A DNA stretch of 64,000 nt from Thermodesulfitimonas autotrophica (lineage in GTDB: Bacteria > Bacillota > Desulfotomaculia > Desulfotomaculales > Ammonificaceae): assembly GCF_003815015.1 (NCBI RefSeq), contig NZ_RKRE01000002.1, positions 434,001-498,000 of the forward strand, read 5' to 3'. Of this stretch, positions 62,294 to 64,000 are shown one piece after another. Both the position numbers and the translations under genes were made by a program. Under the pieces are notes generated by a model that was not told the origin of the DNA, did not search any database, and saw only the letters and a list, made by a program, of their open reading frames with translations. How positions within the stretch are numbered: position 1 is the first letter of the stretch; every line of letters starts with the position of its first letter.

Positions 62294-63456
62294 GGCCACA
62301 CCACCCTCTTCGCATTGAACGCAGGTCTTTCAAAGAAACAATTAATAACCTCGTAGTCAATATCTTGGTCAACATACACAGGTTGCAATCTTGCACGTCG
62401 ATCTGGGCAATTAATCGCAATCTGTTCTCCTTCAGGCAGAAACGCTGCTGGCAGTAAGGTCATCACAGCAGCATAGCCGTTACGGTCTAAAGCATGGATA
62501 TGGATGAAGAGCGGGCTCGCCCGCCGCGTGTAGTTTTTCGCCTCTACCGCAGCCTTCTGTTTAATACTCTGAAAAAAGTAGTTATGAGGCAGCCCGAAGA
62601 CTGCACGTCTGGGATGACGCGTTATTCGTCGGCCGTTGAGATACTCCTGGATAATATCGTGGTCACCCGCAAAGTTTTGCTCGGCATCTTCACCCCAAGG
62701 AAGCACATGCTTATCTCCCTTACTACGTCCGTAGCTACGGTAGCGCAGAAGTTCTTTCCCAATTTCGTCCAGGAGTTGGAACGCATCCCGCCCGGTTTGG
62801 GTGATACATATTCTTGCTTTCGGGCTAAAAGCTGTATATGCTGGTATTTCCTCGCGGGCTCTATCAATACCAATTTCACGGAAAAATTCCCTTATCACCT
62901 GGCATAGACTTGCCGCGTCGGTCGGTGGGCACCATGTCTCCCGCCCGTTTAACCGTAGCGATTTCAAGGAAAGCGAGCCAAACCCCTTGCGTGAGCGCGC
63001 GCCTGCGCCGCCGAAGAGCCCAAGGGCTTTCAACGCCTGAATGAGAAGTGCAATATCCTGTTCCGACACGCCTTTCTTTAAGACCAATCGGACTGTGAAG
63101 CTGCCGTCTGGCTTTAGGTAGGGTCGTACCGTCTTACCTTTGTCAACCACCCCGTAACCTAGGTAGGCCGCGCCATGTTTGTGCCATTGCTCTCCAACAG
63201 GAACAACGGTGAATTTGCTTTGGTTATTTACCGACAGGGAAAAGGACGCTTGCCCTGCAGTGCTGCCAAACAAACTACGCTCTGCCTCCCACACTGCCGG
63301 CCAGGTATTAAACTGTGGTAGTGCTACAGCGCGGAACCAGAACCGTAGCAAACCCTTCAATGCCGGCGGGCGAAGCTCGGGATTTTTCTCCTCAACATTT
63401 GCGCCGCCCAGAAAAAGAGGCGTTATCACCTGGTAAGTGGCTTCTACTATTTTCAC
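62290..63456 (-). CDS. cmr1: Type III-B RAMP protein Cmr1
   Basis: A 388-residue Cmr1: ATYQVITPLFLGGANVEEKNPELRPPALKGLLRFWFRAVAL is the family signature, with GLFGGAGARSRKGFGSLSL as the glycine-rich loop. It binds the 3' end of the complex. GTG at 63456 behind AAGGAGGG. Confidence 0.95.
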   Translation of the reverse strand: MKIVEATYQVITPLFLGGANVEEKNPELRPPALKGLLRFWFRAVALPQFNTWPAVWEAERSLFGSTAGQASFSLSVNNQSKFTVVPVGEQWHKHGAAYLGYGVVDKGKTVRPYLKPDGSFTVRLVLKKGVSEQDIALLIQALKALGLFGGAGARSRKGFGSLSLKSLRLNGRETWCPPTDAASLCQVIREFFREIGIDRAREEIPAYTAFSPKARICITQTGRDAFQLLDEIGKELLRYRSYGRSKGDKHVLPWGEDAEQNFAGDHDIIQEYLNGRRITRHPRRAVFGLPHNYFFQSIKQKAAVEAKNYTRRASPLFIHIHALDRNGYAAVMTLLPAAFLPEGEQIAINCPDRRARLQPVYVDQDIDYEVINCFFERPAFNAKRVVWP

Positions 63457-63519
63457 TCTAAATCCATCCCTCCTTGCTCAGCGTTATCCGCAACATCAGT
63501 CCGCCTTTCCCCGCCGCTC

Positions 63520-63900
63520 CTACCGTTTCCCCCGGGCGCGCTCGCGGATGGCCTGCAGGTTGAGGATCTCGGCCACTTCGAAGCGGGGTACCAGGCTGCC
63601 GGGCACGGGGCGAAGGCGGAGTACCGGCGGGAAGTGGCCCGTGCGGCCGTGCAGCTGGGCCAAAAGACAAGCGGCGCTGTAGTTCAGCGCGGGCAGGTTA
63701 ATGATCAGCGGCGCCGTCTGCCACTCACTCGCCGTCAGGCCGAGCCCGTCTAAGAGCGCCTCGATCTGGGGCGCCAGGGGCTGGTGGGGGTCAATCTGTG
63801 ACGGGACGTCTTTCACCTCCTCCACTTTAACGCCGGTCAGGGCCTCGATCTGCCCAAGGTTCTCTGCCGTCAGCGGGTGGGAGAAGTTGATAATCCGCAC
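63520..63900 (-). CDS. csx15: Csx15-like type III accessory protein
   Basis: A 126-residue protein starting MRIINFSHPLTAENLGQIEALTG, which I recognise as the Csx15 pattern, followed by PLIINLPALNYSAACLLAQLHGRTGHFPPVLRLRPVPGS. Csx15 proteins are found with type III systems that use cyclic oligoadenylate and have been proposed to bind or degrade that messenger; the exact activity here is inference. GTG at 63900 two bases after the upstream stop; 63 bases before cmr1, so it belongs to the cmr transcript. Confidence 0.7.
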   Translation of the reverse strand: MRIINFSHPLTAENLGQIEALTGVKVEEVKDVPSQIDPHQPLAPQIEALLDGLGLTASEWQTAPLIINLPALNYSAACLLAQLHGRTGHFPPVLRLRPVPGSLVPRFEVAEILNLQAIRERARGKR

Positions 63901-63901
63901 G

Positions 63902-64000
63902 TTATCTCTCGGCCTCCGTCAGCGAAAAATAGGGCGCAAACTCGGCGATCAGCACGTTGCGGTCTACGTTGTGCGGCGGGTGACCGAGCCATTCCCTGAG
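63902..64000 (-). CDS. Unidentified CRISPR-operon protein, C-terminal 32 residues only
   Basis: The minus strand carries the end of an open frame: LREWLGHPPHNVDRNVLIAE, then FAPYFSLTEAER and TAA (63904-63902). Only one base separates its stop from the csx15-like start, so it is cotranscribed and probably also a type III component or accessory gene. The fragment is too short to name. Confidence 0.6.
   Translation of the reverse strand, partial: LREWLGHPPHNVDRNVLIAEFAPYFSLTEAER

Overview
The window looks like a chromosome segment of a thermophilic, GC-rich, anaerobic member of the Firmicutes (Ammonifex/Moorella-like). This is inference from the genes and style: a Clostridia-type ftsK-rodZ-rimO-cinA order, an IclR-controlled acetate activation region, many TTG and GTG starts behind strong Shine-Dalgarno sequences, classic SigA promoters, a Gram-positive type two-component system, and a large CRISPR locus of a kind common in thermophiles.

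Layout. 1-4.7 kb: the start of a branched-chain amino acid ABC ATPase, a macro-domain protein, rmuC, a PAP2 phosphatase and cinA. 4.8-11.7 kb (minus): ftsK, rodZ-like, rimO, then a small membrane protein translationally coupled to a short FtsH-like protease. 11.8-17.7 kb (plus): a complete biotin operon bioF-bioD-bioA-hydrolase-bioC-bioB behind a SigA promoter overlapped by a BirA-type operator. 17.8-22.6 kb: a zinc-ribbon protein, a DUF151 nuclease, uppP, a thioesterase, a DnaQ-like exonuclease and a cNMP/CBS/nucleotidyltransferase regulator. 22.7-29.7 kb (minus): acetate permease (DUF485 + ActP), two acetyl-CoA synthetase-type enzymes and an IclR regulator. 29.7-35.9 kb: rph-rdgB, tRNA-Gly and tRNA-Arg, an orphan HicB-like protein, a radical SAM/SPASM remnant, a radical SAM enzyme, a TPR protein and an SDR. 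35.9-43.4 kb: envelope and signalling genes (DUF212, a frameshifted polysaccharide deacetylase, a GT28-type glycosyltransferase, a histidine kinase and response regulator, a basic secreted protein, a second deacetylase, an MFS exporter).

43.5-64 kb is a composite CRISPR-Cas island read on the minus strand towards its array. From upstream to downstream: an unidentified partial gene, csx15-like, cmr1-cmr2(cas10)-cmr3-cmr4-cmr5-cmr6 (type III-B), a CARF protein with a RelE-like toxin domain at its C-terminus, cas6, a small remnant ORF, a CARF-HEPN protein, cas8b-cas7-cas5-cas3-cas4-cas1-cas2 (type I-B), a short leader and an array of 23 repeats. One Cas6 and one array appear to serve both a DNA-targeting type I-B effector and an RNA-targeting type III-B effector. 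Cas10 keeps its GGDD cyclase motif but lacks an HD nuclease domain, so the type III arm probably works mainly by cyclic oligoadenylate signalling to the CARF-RelE and CARF-HEPN ribonucleases, with the Csx15-like protein as a possible modulator.

The array contains an exact-looking 528-bp tandem duplication of eight spacer-repeat units, a leader-proximal spacer of double length (74 nt), and a spacer resembling the 3' part of a tRNA. No stretch longer than 300 bases lacks a gene except the CRISPR array itself.
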